Below are positions 4,733 to 5,117 of a stretch of 5,117 nucleotides of DNA, piece after piece (position 1 is the first letter of the stretch; each line of letters starts with the position of its first letter). Below the pieces are notes generated by a model. That model saw nothing but the letters and a program-made list of their open reading frames with translations. It had not been told where the DNA came from and searched no databases. A program made the position numbers and the translations under genes. This stretch comes from Gammaproteobacteria bacterium (GTDB taxonomy: Bacteria > Pseudomonadota > Gammaproteobacteria > SZUA-229), in the NCBI GenBank assembly GCA_027858635.1, contig JAQICG010000324.1:1-5117 (forward strand). Direction: 5' to 3'.

Positions 4733-5117
4733 ATACCACGCGCACACCGTTATTTCTTACCCGGCCATGTCTGGCACATTACCCATCGCTGCCATCAAAA
4801 AGAATTTCTCCTCAAATTTGCCCGCGACCGCTGGCGTCACTGGTTATTCGAAGCCAGAAAACGCTATGGCCTGTGCGTGTTAAATTATATTGTCACCTCC
4901 AATCATACCTGCCTGCGGCAGGCAGGTCCATTTGCTGGTGCTCGATCAGGGTAACGGCGAAATCGCTTGCAGTATGCAGTTGATCGCCGGACGCACGGCA
5001 CAGGAATACAACCAGCGCAAACACCGTAAAGGCGCCTACTGTGAAGATCGCTATCATGCCACCGCCGTAGATACCGAGGACTATCTGGCGCGTTGTATAG
5101 CGTATATCGATTTCAAC
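4733..5117 (+). pseudogene. REP-associated tyrosine transposase (RAYT), interrupted and cut by window end
   Basis: Two + frames together encode a Y1/HUH-superfamily transposase of the RAYT type. The first (4733-4906) reads PRAHRYFLPGHVWHITHRC... to YIVTSNH. The second (4929-5117) continues HLLVLDQGNGEIACSMQL to AYIDFN and is open to the window edge. Joined, they give the family's metal-binding SNHxHLLV motif and, downstream, the likely catalytic tyrosine in QEYNQRKHRKG followed by EDRYHATAV. RAYTs are single-copy, domesticated relatives of IS200/IS605 transposases that act on REP hairpins, and a REP-like element lies just upstream. Two lesions are visible. The expected start codon is ATA, and no ATG, GTG or TTG is in frame between the stop at 4676-4678 and ATA. 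A 19-nt palindrome (4908-4926) splits SNH from HLLV, so the first frame ends at TAA 4952-4954. Compared with relatives as I remember them, about two residues are also missing after FARDR. It is probably a pseudogene, unless assembly error explains both lesions. Confidence 0.85.
4908..4926. repeat. 19-nt palindromic insertion in the RAYT HUH motif
   Basis: CCTGCCTGCGGCAGGCAGG is a perfect inverted repeat with 9-bp arms (4908-4916 and 4918-4926) around one central G; the flanking A and T extend it to 10 bp. Removing exactly these 19 nt rejoins AATCATA to TCCATTTG, giving Asn-His-Ile-His-Leu, the conserved transposase motif, and restores the frame to the window end. Each arm is also a CCTG/CAGG tandem. 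This points to a recent discrete insertion, though the source element and mechanism are unknown. Confidence 0.8.

Noticed and set aside
4908..4926. The GC-rich palindrome as an intrinsic terminator
   Set aside because: It is not followed by a T tract, and it sits inside a coding motif that is restored when it is removed.

Overview
The window looks like a chromosomal segment of a gammaproteobacterium. The YcaO, YbcJ-type S4 and Hpt/thioinosine-phosphorylase proteins all read like the gammaproteobacterial versions of these families. Genes are tightly packed on the + strand with Shine-Dalgarno sites. I cannot name a genus. All names come from recognising protein motifs by eye; no search was run.

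Positions 1-3819 look like one or two co-directional operons. A possible tail of an upstream gene (2-61) is followed by a small cysteine-free DsrE-family protein (66-434). Next come a hypoxanthine-guanine phosphoribosyltransferase (472-1023) and, 1 nt after it, an S-methyl-5'-thioinosine phosphorylase (1025-1777). Together these two can salvage the purine of methylthioadenosine: methylthioinosine is split to hypoxanthine, which is then turned into IMP. A YbcJ-like S4 RNA-binding protein (1794-2003) ends in a hairpin that may be an attenuator or terminator. After it come a full-length YcaO of the E. coli type, the accessory factor for RimO methylthiolation of ribosomal protein S12 (2065-3819), and, 2 nt later, a PlsC-like acyltransferase (3822-4427) with an unusual motif III.

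Positions 4428-5117 differ in character. A roughly 300-nt AT-rich spacer carries a 13-bp palindrome, a GTAG-headed REP-type hairpin, a second small hairpin and a plausible sigma-70 promoter. It leads into a REP-associated tyrosine transposase (RAYT, Y1/HUH superfamily) that runs off the window. This gene appears to be broken or unusually controlled. A strong ribosome-binding site faces ATA instead of ATG. A 19-nt near-perfect palindrome also sits exactly inside the HUH catalytic motif and shifts the frame. Removing those 19 nt restores the family sequence exactly. That lesion and its REP setting are the most interesting items in the window; the remainder is mostly conserved housekeeping gene content.
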